64,000 nucleotides of DNA from Shewanella acanthi (GCF_019457475.1 NZ_CP080413.1:3038001-3102000); one strand, 5' to 3'; counted from the stretch's first letter, positions 17,846 through 27,329 are shown. Notes: generated by a model from the sequence alone, not told the origin. A program made the numbers and translations.

Positions 17846-19150
17846 TTACCAGTGGCGCATTTTATGCCCCTTAACGGCATAGAACAGGATAAATAAATAA
17901 CAAGGTAACATCACCATATAGCCGCCCTGCTGACCCATATCAGTGGCTGAACTCATCAGGCCCCAGAACAGTGGTCCAAAGGCGCCGCCCGCGATCCCCA
18001 TGATAAGGAGCGCAGAGCCCGTACTCGTGAACTTACCTAAACCTGACAACGCTAAAGGCCAAACCGCTGGCCACACGATGGCATTGGCTAAACCAAGGAA
18101 AGCAATCAGCAATAATGTATCTGGCAGCGCAACACCGCCAAATGGTACTAATAGCGTATTTGCAATGACGTAGGAATTGTTATCTCCAAACAGAATACCC
18201 AAGGTTAATAGCAAACCGAGAATCGCCGAAATCATCAGTGCGGTAGGCTGGGAGATAAATCGCGGGATAAGCAAAATGCCTAGGGTGTAACCCAGCACCA
18301 TACACACCATGGTATAGGAGGTCATCACCCCGTAGTGCTCTACGCCAAGTGAGAGCGCAAAGGTGCCAATGGTATCACCGGCAATCACCTCGACCGCAAC
18401 ATATACGAATAGCGCAATCACACCAAGGGCAAGGTTTGGGTGGGAAAGCGTCGCCTTGATTTGGCCTTTGTCAGCAGCCTCTGCCACCTCTTCGCTATTG
18501 CTCAGTTCTGGCAATGGCGACTTTTTAACCGCTATTGCTAACACCCCGATAAAAATTGCCATACCAAGGTAAGGTAATACTAAGCCATTGGCCATCTCAT
18601 CGATTTGCGCTTGAGATAAGGTTGTGCCGATACGGTCCTTAAAGCTATCTAAAATCAGCGCCGAGAAAACTAACGGGGCAATCACGCCTGCGCCCTTATT
18701 TAAAATCCCCATGACGCTAACCCTTGCTGCGGCAGACTCTTCAGGGCCTAAGCGAACGACATAGGGGTTTACTGCAGTTTGCAGTAGGGTTTGCCCTGCC
18801 CCCATCACTAATTGGGCACACAAAAACAGTGCAAAAACTTGGGTCTTAGCCGCAGGGATAAATAACAAGCCAGCCAGCATCATAATGCCCATGCCAAGCG
18901 CCATACCATTTTTATAGCCAACCTTACGGATAACCCAGGCCGATGGCAGCGCGGTAAAGGTCACCGCAATATAAAAAGAAAATAGAATTAACGAAGCTTG
19001 AAAGGGATTGAGCTGCAATATCTGCTTTAGATAGGGCATTAAGGAGCCATTTAACCAAGTGGCAAATCCGAGGATAAAAAAAAGTGCCGCCACTATCGCC
19101 ATGGGAATAAAGCTGCTTTTCTGCTGGCTTTTATCGAGTGTCATTTCCAT
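17846..19150 (-). CDS. nagP: N-acetylglucosamine MFS transporter NagP
   Basis: Twelve-helix major-facilitator sugar permease of the FucP/GluP family, about 434 aa, expected to carry GlcNAc across the inner membrane in place of a PTS. Seen: PMAIVAALFFILGFATWLNG at the N-terminus, VMGAGQTLLQTAVNPYVVRLG and ALANAIVWPAVWPLALSGLG-like segments typical of the family. The open frame extends to 19288, but that would place codons near the NagR operator, and GCAGG precedes the ATG pair at 19150/19144, so I start here. It is last in the nag block, with its own operator at 19291-19309. Confidence 0.85.
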   Translation of the reverse strand: MEMTLDKSQQKSSFIPMAIVAALFFILGFATWLNGSLMPYLKQILQLNPFQASLILFSFYIAVTFTALPSAWVIRKVGYKNGMALGMGIMMLAGLLFIPAAKTQVFALFLCAQLVMGAGQTLLQTAVNPYVVRLGPEESAAARVSVMGILNKGAGVIAPLVFSALILDSFKDRIGTTLSQAQIDEMANGLVLPYLGMAIFIGVLAIAVKKSPLPELSNSEEVAEAADKGQIKATLSHPNLALGVIALFVYVAVEVIAGDTIGTFALSLGVEHYGVMTSYTMVCMVLGYTLGILLIPRFISQPTALMISAILGLLLTLGILFGDNNSYVIANTLLVPFGGVALPDTLLLIAFLGLANAIVWPAVWPLALSGLGKFTSTGSALLIMGIAGGAFGPLFWGLMSSATDMGQQGGYMVMLPCYLFILFYAVKGHKMRHW

Positions 19151-19290
19151 AAACCTGCTTCTTATAGTAATTAATTTAATAGGTTGGGACTCAAAACCGC
19201 GAGTTAGCCCGAATTGTAACCCGTCTTCAAGGCCAGATGTTAGCATCCAACTGCGCCATTGTTTCATCGATGTTAAAACAAACAACACAA

Positions 19291-19309
19291 AAAGACAACG
19301 CTGTCATTT
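19291..19309. promoter_or_regulatory. NagR operator upstream of nagP
   Basis: AAAGACAACGCTGTCATTT, core palindrome GACAACGCTGTC. On the minus strand TTGTCT-17 bp-TAACAT can be read as a promoter whose -35 overlaps the operator, consistent with repression by a LacI-type protein. Confidence 0.7.
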
Positions 19310-19387
19310 GTTATTTATATCTTCAATCGAAAGCACTGCAGAAGCATTTACTCTCTTAATGTGATGTGCACATTCACAAATCATAAA

Positions 19388-19411
19388 AAGCCGCAGTAAA
19401 AACTGCGGCTT
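19388..19411 (-). terminator. nagX terminator
   Basis: 10-bp perfect stem AAGCCGCAGT/ACTGCGGCTT with a 4-A loop, followed by TTTTTATGA on the minus strand; it lies 49 bp after the nagX stop. Confidence 0.8.
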
Positions 19412-19459
19412 AATTGAAATAAAACCTCACCACTGTGAACCAATTAAGCGGAACAACCT

Positions 19460-20668
19460 TTAAATTCGCACAAAAATCTTTTTGCGATACATCCAATACA
19501 GCAGAAGCCACTGAACCGCGAGTAAAGCAATCACAGCGCCAAGTGGCTGCGCAGTTTCAGGTAAGGCCCCAATAATCCCACCAAACAGACTTTGAGATAG
19601 GTACTTCCAATCCACTAGGCTGGACGCAAGGTAAATAATGATGGCATTGCTTCCTATCACGACAAATACAAAGGCGAGTCTATGCCAGTGAAGCACATCA
19701 ATAACGCCATAGAAAAATGCCAACAGCAACATGCTCCAGCCGCAGGTCACCAGTACAAAGGAGCTCGTCCAAAGATCCTTATTCACAGGAATAATGCCAT
19801 CTAACAGCCATCCCAGCGCGAGGCTCAAAGCGCCCACAAACGCTAATAATGCAACCTTGGTCCACTCCCCTTGGGGATGGGGTTTGACAATAAAATGCCC
19901 AACGAATACCCCGACTAGCGCGTTAACGATCGCAGGTAGCGTTGATAATATGCCCTCGGGATCTGGCGTTCTGGCTTGATAACTGATACCAGGAAGTAAA
20001 AGACTGTCCACATAAGCATTAAGTGAATCTGCCTGAGAAAAACTGCCCGCTTGCCCCGTAGGATAAGGCAGCCATAGCTGCATCACGCCATAGGTCACTA
20101 AGATCCCTAAAGCCACTGCGATTTGCGCTCTCAAACTGGTGTGCCAAACCAAGATTGCTGCGAAAAACCACGCGAAGGCAATGCGGCCTAACACGCTGGC
20201 ATAGCGAATTTTATCGGGATCGGCCGGTATTCCTGTCCCCCAACCGTGGTTATAAACAACGCCAAGTAACAGTAATAAACCTAAGCGTTTAACACCGTGG
20301 CGATAAACAGGCAGGCGCTCAACCATAGGTAATTTGTCTAAACGTTTAGGAGAAAGACCCAGCGCAACACCGGACAGAAAAATAAACAGCGGAAAGATCA
20401 AATCGTAGAAACGGAAGCCATGCCACTGGCTATGGTGCATTTGCTCATCGCCCCACTGCCATCCCGCCCAGCCAGTAAGCAGCAATAATGCAGCAAATAG
20501 TCCTTCAGCGCCTAATATCCAAAACATATCGAAGCCCCTAAGGGCATCGAGGGACTTAAGCCTTTGCTTCGACTTCGCTAAATTTGTAGGCTGATCGCTT
20601 TGCCCCCCACGTTCGGATAACGCTCCCATTCCCTTTCCTTTATTATTGTTATTTTGAGTGTTTTTCAT
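19460..20668 (-). CDS. nagX: NagX, membrane acyltransferase-like protein (DUF5009 type)
   Basis: Polytopic membrane protein, 402 aa. A 35-residue Asn/Gly/Gln-rich N-terminus is followed by RLKSLDALRGFDMFWILGAEGLF, the conserved start of the heparan-alpha-glucosaminide acetyltransferase-like/DUF5009 family, then about ten hydrophobic spans (e.g. RLGLLLLLGVVYNHGWG). Comparative genomics of Shewanella placed nagX in the GlcNAc regulon. Its activity is not established to my knowledge. It lies between nagA and nagP on the same strand. A 158-bp gap separates it from nagA, with an 8-bp inverted repeat (20732-20739/20780-20787) but no operator. Confidence 0.8.
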   Translation of the reverse strand: MKNTQNNNNKGKGMGALSERGGQSDQPTNLAKSKQRLKSLDALRGFDMFWILGAEGLFAALLLLTGWAGWQWGDEQMHHSQWHGFRFYDLIFPLFIFLSGVALGLSPKRLDKLPMVERLPVYRHGVKRLGLLLLLGVVYNHGWGTGIPADPDKIRYASVLGRIAFAWFFAAILVWHTSLRAQIAVALGILVTYGVMQLWLPYPTGQAGSFSQADSLNAYVDSLLLPGISYQARTPDPEGILSTLPAIVNALVGVFVGHFIVKPHPQGEWTKVALLAFVGALSLALGWLLDGIIPVNKDLWTSSFVLVTCGWSMLLLAFFYGVIDVLHWHRLAFVFVVIGSNAIIIYLASSLVDWKYLSQSLFGGIIGALPETAQPLGAVIALLAVQWLLLYWMYRKKIFVRI

Positions 20669-20826
20669 TCATTTGTACAAAATCGCAACTGTATATTTAA
20701 AAATCGTAGCCCCGGTTATCAAAATAATCTGTGGATGAATTTTAAACAATCAATAATATCAATGAATTAGCTTAATAATCATCCACTACTGATAGCGATT
20801 ACAGACTTAGCAGAGTACAAAATAAA

Positions 20827-21963
20827 TTAGCCACGATGATAAACTTGCTGCCCGGCAATATAGTTCGCCAAGACTTGGTTTTTCCCATTTAGCAACAGTA
20901 AATCGGCTCGGTATCCTGATGCGATTGTTCCGTATTGCTTATCAATGCCTAAAAACTGCGCAGGATAAAGGGATGCCATACGAAGCGCCTCATCGAGCCC
21001 TAACCCTAACATACTCACGGTATTATCAACGGCGCTCGCCATATCCAGCACACAACCCGCCAGTTCCCCAGTGACCGCATTGAGCCTGTCTCCAACACGC
21101 TGCACTTGAGTGCCAAACAGCTCAAAGCTGGTCTCATCGTCCATGCCAACGGGCGGCATCGCATCGGTGACTAGCATCATCTTACCGCGCGGTTTGGCTC
21201 TAAGAGCAACTTTGGCTGATGCAGGGTGAACATGGTGGCCATCAACAATGAGACCGCACCATGAATATGGGTCTTCAATCGCAGCGCCCACCATACCAGG
21301 CTCACGTGAACCTAGGGCCGACATAGCATTAAAGAGGTGAGTAAAGCCCGTCGCACCGGCTTCTAATGCCGCAACCACGGTTTGGTAGTCCGCATTCGAG
21401 TGGCCTAAGCAGACCTTAACCCCAGCGTCGACTAATTTTCGGATAACCGCGGAAGATACATTCTCAGGCGCCAAAGTCACTACCCTAAGCCCGAGATCCT
21501 GACGGCAGAAAATCTCAATCTCCGCTTCAGAGATTTCGCGAATAAAACCTTGGGGATGAACGCCCTTCTTTGGCACCGATAAGTGCGGTCCCTCAAAATG
21601 CACCCCGAGAACGCCTTTACTGTGATTGGCAACGGCTTTAGCCACCGCATCGGCAGCCTTGGCCATCACGCTCACATCGTCGGTAATCAAGGTAGGTAAA
21701 AACCCCGTAGTGCCAAATTGCGCATGCGCCCGACCGATGGTTTCGATACAAGCAACGCTTGGCGTGGCATTAAATAATGCGCCACCGCCGCCATTGACCT
21801 GCACATCAATAAAACCAGGCACAAGTGTCCCTGCGACGCGGATTTCCTTCGCGCCAGCAACCGTATCCAAACTGATAATATGGCCATCTTCAATGGATAC
21901 AGGCAGATGTTGATGGAACTCATGGCCATCAAATACACGCTCGGCAATCAGGGTAAACGTCAT
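20827..21963 (-). CDS. nagA: N-acetylglucosamine-6-phosphate deacetylase
   Basis: Amidohydrolase, 378 aa, releasing acetate from GlcNAc-6-phosphate. Metal and active-site segments are visible: PGFIDVQVNGGGGALFN, GVHFEGPHLS, VCLGHSNADY, GFTHLFNAMS, IVDGHHVHPA and the catalytic Asp in LVTDAMPPVG. The C-terminal beta-sandwich part ends SGYRADLLLLNGKNQVLANYI. It is third in nagK-nagB-nagA, 40 bp after nagB, and supplies glucosamine-6-phosphate to NagB-II. Confidence 0.93.
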   Translation of the reverse strand: MTFTLIAERVFDGHEFHQHLPVSIEDGHIISLDTVAGAKEIRVAGTLVPGFIDVQVNGGGGALFNATPSVACIETIGRAHAQFGTTGFLPTLITDDVSVMAKAADAVAKAVANHSKGVLGVHFEGPHLSVPKKGVHPQGFIREISEAEIEIFCRQDLGLRVVTLAPENVSSAVIRKLVDAGVKVCLGHSNADYQTVVAALEAGATGFTHLFNAMSALGSREPGMVGAAIEDPYSWCGLIVDGHHVHPASAKVALRAKPRGKMMLVTDAMPPVGMDDETSFELFGTQVQRVGDRLNAVTGELAGCVLDMASAVDNTVSMLGLGLDEALRMASLYPAQFLGIDKQYGTIASGYRADLLLLNGKNQVLANYIAGQQVYHRG

Positions 21964-22003
21964 CTCAAACCTCTTTAAAATACAGCGCTATAGCCTTACA
22001 AGC

Positions 22004-23002
22004 TTACAGGGTTTGGGTCACTTTTTTGAGACCTGCAGGCTGATCAGGGTCGATACCACGGGCAATCGCAACGGCGGCAACATCGATATAGAATCGTTGC
22101 AGTAGCGCCAGTGGTGCAACACGTGGGTGGATCTCGAACGCGGTTTGATTTAAATGAACAAGAATGGCACCGCGCTCCTTCACATTGGCAATCTGCTCGA
22201 TATGACTGGCGTAGGACTCATCACCAATACATACATCGACGATAGTAAGTTTTTTCTCAACTAGCGTCACCGGACCGTGCAGGAACTCAGCACTGCTAAA
22301 GGCCTCGGCATGAATAGAGCACACCTCTTTTAATTTCAGGGCAATTTCCTTAGACACCGCATAACCTAAACCGCGACCTAGTACCACGAGGTTTTTCACA
22401 TCCTCAACCGACTCAGCAGTGAGTTGCGGCTCGGCATCCACTGCGCTCTGTAGCGCTTGGGGTAAAGAATTGACCGCATCCTTTAAAGACTCATTCTGTG
22501 TCCAAGCCGCAGCTAACTGCAGGATGGCAGATAAGGTCGCAAGGTAACTCTTCGTTGCAGCAACCGCGTGCTCAACACCCGCACGCAGTGGCACTACCAT
22601 ATCGACAATGTCCTTAATCGGCGCGCTTTCATCATTAACAAGCGCGACACAATAAGCACCCGCGTTTTTCGCCATACGGGCCTGTGCCAAAATATCTGGG
22701 CTGCGACCCGATTGCGAAATCACAATCACGAGGCCACCTTCAAGTTGTAAGCTCTTTCCATAGACGCTGGCAACTGAAGGGGCTGCGGCAAAAGTAGGAA
22801 CACCCGCTTCAATCTCAAATAAATACTTAGCAAACACGCCGGCGTGATCCGATGAACCACGGCCAACAATCATCACAAATCGAGGAGCATATGCACGTAG
22901 CTGCTCACCGAGGGATTGCATAATGCCTTGGTTGGCCGTAATTTGCGCGGCGATTTTTTGCGGGGCGGTGCGAGCTTCTTGCTCCATAATAGTGTTAGTC
23001 AT
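22004..23002 (-). CDS. nagB: Glucosamine-6-phosphate deaminase, NagB-II type
   Basis: Two-SIS-domain isomerase/deaminase, 332 aa, related to the sugar-binding half of GlmS rather than to classical NagB. SIS domain 1 is marked by MIVGRGSSDHAGVFAKY and VISQSGRSPDIL, SIS domain 2 by VVLGRGLGYAVSKEIALKLKE and SAEFLHGPVTL. The C-terminus DPDQPAGLKKVTQTL is the usual SIS-deaminase ending. It converts GlcN-6-P to fructose-6-phosphate and ammonia. The NagB-II type was described in Shewanella as a non-orthologous replacement of NagB. Confidence 0.9.
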   Translation of the reverse strand: MTNTIMEQEARTAPQKIAAQITANQGIMQSLGEQLRAYAPRFVMIVGRGSSDHAGVFAKYLFEIEAGVPTFAAAPSVASVYGKSLQLEGGLVIVISQSGRSPDILAQARMAKNAGAYCVALVNDESAPIKDIVDMVVPLRAGVEHAVAATKSYLATLSAILQLAAAWTQNESLKDAVNSLPQALQSAVDAEPQLTAESVEDVKNLVVLGRGLGYAVSKEIALKLKEVCSIHAEAFSSAEFLHGPVTLVEKKLTIVDVCIGDESYASHIEQIANVKERGAILVHLNQTAFEIHPRVAPLALLQRFYIDVAAVAIARGIDPDQPAGLKKVTQTL

Positions 23003-23083
23003 GTTCTTACCTTAAGAGTCATCGTTATTCTGCTGCATGGATTATTTGAGGTTGTTAACACTCAAGCCATTACCTACAGCAGC

Positions 23084-23977
23084 TTATTTCGTAAATTCTT
23101 GCTGGGCGAAATACATGGCGCCAAGTTCTGGCGGCGCTAGGGTTTCGGAAATTTTTGCAACCACATCGGTGCCAAGCCAAGGCCTTAAAGGCTCTGCAAG
23201 GCCACCTATCATGGAGAAGCGCACAGGATTGAGACTAAAGAGTTTTCGCGCCATCTCGCTAATATAGCCAGCGCCTTCCTGCACGATAGCCGCAGCGACC
23301 TTATCCCCTGAAACAGCACAATCCAGTACGCCTTTGGCAAGTTCCGCATAACAGCTTGATGATTTACCTGCCAAATGCTCAACAATCCCAAGGGCATCTT
23401 TTACATCAAAATGTTGCAGCAACATTGGCGTCAGCTTTGTCGGCTCAGCAAAACCATCAAGAGTTAGCAGCACATGTTCAGCGGCCTTTAACCCGAGCCA
23501 GGCACCACTCCCTTTGTCACCTAAAGCAAAACCGTGGCCGCCAATACTGAGACTTGCCTCTCCCACATGGGCATAACCGCAGGAACCGGTGCCAGTGATG
23601 ATCACCGCGCCATCTGCACCGCGATGGGCACCAATGCAGGCGGTATGTAGATCGGTAGTGACATACATGGCCGCAAAGGGATGTTGCCAGTTGATCACAT
23701 CTTGATATAACCGCGGTACGTTCACACCAGCCAAACCCAGCCCTGCCACCAGCAGTTTGATATCGGTTTGTGCCATTCCTGCATCCCGTAAAGCTAAACG
23801 AGTCGATGCCTCAATGGATTCAAAGGTCTGCGCGAGTCCATGCAGCGGATTAGCGCGGCCTGCGACCCCCGTCCCTAAAACTTGACCGTCTGCGGTATAG
23901 ATAGTGGCGCGGCATTTACTGCCGCCACCATCAACACCGACATATAGTGGTCTCTCTTTTGTCAGGACTCCCCCCAT
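23084..23977 (-). CDS. nagK: N-acetylglucosamine kinase, BadF/BcrA ATPase family
   Basis: ASKHA-fold kinase, 297 aa, phosphorylating cytoplasmic GlcNAc at O6, as needed when uptake is by a permease. Phosphate-binding motif 1 is YVGVDGGGSKCRATIYTADG; the second is IITGTGSCGYA; the adenosine region is FALGDKGSGAWLGLKA. It is the first gene of the nagK-nagB-nagA operon, with a NagR operator 87 bp upstream (24064-24081). This family differs from E. coli NagK (ROK family). Confidence 0.88.
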   Translation of the reverse strand: MGGVLTKERPLYVGVDGGGSKCRATIYTADGQVLGTGVAGRANPLHGLAQTFESIEASTRLALRDAGMAQTDIKLLVAGLGLAGVNVPRLYQDVINWQHPFAAMYVTTDLHTACIGAHRGADGAVIITGTGSCGYAHVGEASLSIGGHGFALGDKGSGAWLGLKAAEHVLLTLDGFAEPTKLTPMLLQHFDVKDALGIVEHLAGKSSSCYAELAKGVLDCAVSGDKVAAAIVQEGAGYISEMARKLFSLNPVRFSMIGGLAEPLRPWLGTDVVAKISETLAPPELGAMYFAQQEFTK

Positions 23978-24063
23978 GACACCCCTCTTTCATCTCTAAT
24001 CTGCTAGACCATCAATTGGCGAAATTCAGCATTTGGCTTGAGTTAAATCTATGTTACAACCAA

Positions 24064-24081
24064 AATGACAGCGTTGTCATT
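24064..24081. promoter_or_regulatory. NagR operator upstream of nagKBA
   Basis: AATGACAGCGTTGTCATT, a near-perfect 18-bp palindrome identical on the minus strand to the consensus AATGACAACGCTGTCATT. It lies between the nagK start and the hex terminator. Confidence 0.8.
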
Positions 24082-24147
24082 TTATTTTTGAAAGCAAATG
24101 CGAATTAATTTAAAAATGGCTTTCCACACTACATTGGAAGATTTAAA

Positions 24148-24177
24148 AGGCCGTATTTTCCTAGGAAAATACGGCCT
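24148..24177 (-). terminator. hex terminator
   Basis: A 30-bp perfect palindrome (AGGCCGTATTTTC/GAAAATACGGCCT with a CTAG centre), 8 bp past the hex stop; on the minus strand it is followed by TTTAAAT. Confidence 0.7.
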
Positions 24178-24185
24178 GATATTAA

Positions 24186-26873
24186 TTACTTTTCAATAAA
24201 GAGGCTGCGGCCGCGGCGATTTCCATCTGCAGCAATAGCGCGAATGTCGAGCGGCGTTTTAACGGCAACACCCTCTTGATAGGTCTGCCAATCACCATTT
24301 TGCTCTCGATACTCAATCTTAAGGCCTGGGTAGGCAATATTGGCAAACAGCTTTCCATCCTTAATGCTTGCCCCCACCGTTGGCACTCGGTAATCGATAC
24401 CCGCCTTATCAAGCTTAATTAACTCCTTATGCCCTAAGGTATTGGCTAATCGCTGCCAATCTTCAGCCTGCCGCGCTCGCATTTCTGGAGTAAAAAAACC
24501 GCTGCTTTGATTGTAAACAGCGCCTTGATATTGATAGGGAACCTCCCACTCGGCCTGATGCCAAGCTCGCTCTGCAAGCATCAATAGCCTAGGGAAAATC
24601 ATATATTCGGCGGTATCATCGCTGCGAATCGTCTCACTCCAAAGCTGTCCTTGAATCCCTCGGAAGGCCTTACCTTGCTTCCTTGGACTCGCGGTAACGT
24701 TACCGTCAGCATCTTTTTTCACAGTATCATCCGCCTCAAAGGGCAGATTTTGTAAATCAGTCCACTGCTCGGCATTAGCCGCTAAGTTATCCGGCATGAA
24801 GCTAAACACTTTGTGACTATTGGTTGCCCTGCTTGCCCAGTAATAGCCATGCTCCTTTGGATCCGCTTCGTAGGGAAAATCGAAGTACAGCACTTCGGGA
24901 TTGGACAATACGACATCCCAGCCGTTGTTTAACTGCTTATGGGCCCGCTCATGCCCTTTGTAGGCAATCACATCCCAAATATTAGACTGCACTTTAGCGG
25001 GCATTTTTTCGGGGCGAACATGACCCATGCCATCGCTCCAACCTGCAGCCTCAATGCCTTTGCTCGCCAATTGATTGGAAATGCGTTCGATAAAATAGGC
25101 GCCCAGATCATCAATGGAAGCTACCCCCTTATCGTTATTAGCGATAAAAGCTAAACATTCAGGGGATTGTTTCCAGGCACCCGCGGTTTCATCGGCGCCA
25201 ATATGGTAACGAGAAAGCGGCACGCCTGCGGCTTGATGTAATTTGGCAATTTCATCAATCACTTTATCGACAAATTGATAGGTCGACTCCATGCACACAT
25301 TCAAAGTGTTATCGTCGTAATATTGCACTGAAGAATAGACAGTCTTGTCATTGGCATCGGACAGCAAGTAACGATTCGCCTCACCTTTTTCCCCCTGCGC
25401 CATCAGCTTACGGTAACGAGCCTCCATCGATTTGATTGCTGCGCGGCTATGCCCTGGCATATCCATAGATGGGATCACCTGAATTTGGCGAGCATCGGCA
25501 TACTGTAAAATGTCGATATAATCCTGCTTGCTGTAAAAGCCATTGACGCTAGTATCGGCAAAGGGGCCGCTGCCCAGTTGCGGCAATAAACACTTATCCT
25601 CATCTAAATCGTGACACCGTTTACTACCAATATCGGTAAGCTCCGGCAGATCAGCAATTTCTAAGCGCCAGCCCTCATCGTCGGCCATATGCAGATGTAA
25701 TTTGTTGAGCTTATAAGCCGCCATTTGATCGAGCAGCTTAAAGATCATTTCCTTCCCGTGGAAATTACGTGCCACATCGATGTGCATGCCCCTGAAGGGA
25801 TAACGGGGGCTGTCGGTAATCGTCATAGGATTTACACGCAGATCCTTCACATCGACTAGGCTAGCAAGGGTAGATAGGCCATAGGAAAATCCAGATGCGT
25901 CATTTGCGGCGATACGTATTTCAGTTGACGTAATATCAAGCAGATAACTGCCCTCAATACCTTCTCGCTTTTCAAGGTTAACCTTAAGCCCCTGCTCGCT
26001 TTGCATCACACCTAATCTTGCAAGGCGTGTTAGCGCTGCGGCGATTTGTTCAGGTTTTAGCAGTTCTTGAATAGCGCCCTGATAAACAATCTTTACCCCC
26101 TTACTGAGCAAGACTGATTTATCGTGAGCTTTAATATCAATATGTTGTGGCGTAGGAACAATACTATTGACGGCAAGCGCGGCATTATCACTTACGGCAG
26201 CATTGTTGATATATAACTGTGCTGCAGTGGCGGGAGGCAATTTATCGGCCTCGGTGCGGCGGTATTGCTTTACCATGTCATGGTAAGCCTCGACATAGGG
26301 TCTAAGCTCCAGCCCTGTCTCACTGTCTTTTTGAAGCACAGTGCTTGCAATCACCACAGGCGCTAAACCGGGAGACACTAAATAATAATTTGGCATGGCA
26401 TCGGTTTCAGAAAGCTGCCATAGCTCACCCCGAAACCGTAACGTCTTTTTAATGCCTTGCTGAAAACCCACAAATGCGGCCGTAGGCTCGATACGGTAGA
26501 GATCGCCCTTTACGTGGGTAAGTGTGAATTCATCACCTTCAACCGAATGCACTGGACGCATTTGGCTGAAATAAATAGCCCAATCTTTATGGTTAAAATC
26601 GATATTCGACTGAAGGTCGATTTCAGCAACAAAACAGCGCCCATCAGCCTGTGCTTTATCGCAATGTTCATCGGGGATATTAGTCACTACGCGATAGCGC
26701 ACCGCAAGATTATCACCAAATTGTTGTAGCTGAGTTTGGCGGTCAGTTGTTGGCACAGAGGATGTTGATGCCTCAAACAGGGTTGATGGCGTCACCTTTT
26801 CATTAACGGTGACTTCGGAGCAAGCACTTAATCCCAGTGTCAATAAAATCGATGTAGCGATTTGTTTTTTCAT
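24186..26873 (-). CDS. hex: Beta-N-acetylhexosaminidase (GH20) lipoprotein
   Basis: Chitobiase-type enzyme, 895 aa, releasing GlcNAc from chitin oligosaccharides in the periplasm or at the outer membrane. Lipobox LSAC (Cys at about 18) marks it as a lipoprotein. The order is an N-terminal carbohydrate-binding CHB_HEX domain (about 45-210), a GH20b domain (about 250-360, VPTPQHIDIKAHD), the catalytic barrel from about 365 (YPFRGMHIDVARNFHGKEM) with the catalytic pair in HIGADETAGAW (near 559-560), and a C-terminal Ig-like tail. Its start is 434 bp from a NagR operator, an unusually long leader. Confidence 0.9.
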   Translation of the reverse strand: MKKQIATSILLTLGLSACSEVTVNEKVTPSTLFEASTSSVPTTDRQTQLQQFGDNLAVRYRVVTNIPDEHCDKAQADGRCFVAEIDLQSNIDFNHKDWAIYFSQMRPVHSVEGDEFTLTHVKGDLYRIEPTAAFVGFQQGIKKTLRFRGELWQLSETDAMPNYYLVSPGLAPVVIASTVLQKDSETGLELRPYVEAYHDMVKQYRRTEADKLPPATAAQLYINNAAVSDNAALAVNSIVPTPQHIDIKAHDKSVLLSKGVKIVYQGAIQELLKPEQIAAALTRLARLGVMQSEQGLKVNLEKREGIEGSYLLDITSTEIRIAANDASGFSYGLSTLASLVDVKDLRVNPMTITDSPRYPFRGMHIDVARNFHGKEMIFKLLDQMAAYKLNKLHLHMADDEGWRLEIADLPELTDIGSKRCHDLDEDKCLLPQLGSGPFADTSVNGFYSKQDYIDILQYADARQIQVIPSMDMPGHSRAAIKSMEARYRKLMAQGEKGEANRYLLSDANDKTVYSSVQYYDDNTLNVCMESTYQFVDKVIDEIAKLHQAAGVPLSRYHIGADETAGAWKQSPECLAFIANNDKGVASIDDLGAYFIERISNQLASKGIEAAGWSDGMGHVRPEKMPAKVQSNIWDVIAYKGHERAHKQLNNGWDVVLSNPEVLYFDFPYEADPKEHGYYWASRATNSHKVFSFMPDNLAANAEQWTDLQNLPFEADDTVKKDADGNVTASPRKQGKAFRGIQGQLWSETIRSDDTAEYMIFPRLLMLAERAWHQAEWEVPYQYQGAVYNQSSGFFTPEMRARQAEDWQRLANTLGHKELIKLDKAGIDYRVPTVGASIKDGKLFANIAYPGLKIEYREQNGDWQTYQEGVAVKTPLDIRAIAADGNRRGRSLFIEK

Positions 26874-27109
26874 TCTTTTCCCTTCAATAACTGCAGGCTC
26901 TTAACGGCATTTGCGTCCGAGATGACAATGCTCGTACAGTTAAATACTTCTTCAATTCAGTGCGCTTTCTAGAATCTTTGAGCCTGTATCTAAAATCTAT
27001 ACATGGATTATTCGAACACTGAATCTTTAGTATTTCGATAAATCCTACCCGTAACATTCTCAAATTTCTTTAGGCTTCTACTCAGTGAAAATCCCCAAAT
27101 CATCCACTA

Positions 27110-27144
27110 AAAAAATGGCTGAGTACTGCAATCAGTACCCAGCC
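27110..27144 (-). terminator. Intrinsic terminator in the hex leader
   Basis: On the minus strand the stem GGCTG-G-GTACTG pairs with CAGTAC-T-CAGCC (one mismatch) around an ATTG loop and is followed by ATTTTTTTAG. The T-run of seven makes it a strong Rho-independent candidate. It ends no recognisable gene. Confidence 0.7.
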
Positions 27145-27301
27145 CACACCAGTTTCTGGGGAGAGAAAATCAAAGACAAGCGTATGACTACCCGACTAGC
27201 AATACCTTGCCAAACATGAGTAAGGAGACCTCATCCTTCCCATGCGGACCTTTCGACGAAGCGAAGCAATTGACTTACGAAGCCTTGATTAAGTGTTCCA
27301 A
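27145..27301 (-). ncRNA. Candidate NagR-controlled small RNA or leader RNA
   Basis: About 160 bp between a NagR operator and an intrinsic terminator, both oriented for leftward transcription. The longest ATG frame I found on that strand is 14 codons (ATG at the GCATGGGAAGG site), without conservation evidence. Internal complementarity (GCTTCG/CGAAAG, CCTTACTC/GAGG) is suggestive only. The transcript is hypothetical. Confidence 0.35.
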
Positions 27302-27329
27302 TAATCAATGACAACGCTGTCATTGATTA
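27302..27329. promoter_or_regulatory. NagR operator (hex / candidate RNA)
   Basis: The 18-bp core AATGACAACGCTGTCATT at 27307-27324 is extended on both sides into a 28-bp near-perfect palindrome (TAATC...GATTA), the longest of the four NagR sites here. Confidence 0.78.

Noticed and set aside
17846-19288. Long 480-residue version of NagP
   Set aside because: The extra N-terminal segment is not membrane-like, has no ribosome site and would start right at the NagR operator.
20732-20787. 8-bp inverted repeat between nagA and nagX as a terminator
   Set aside because: Arms are 40 nt apart and no T-run follows, so it is probably chance.
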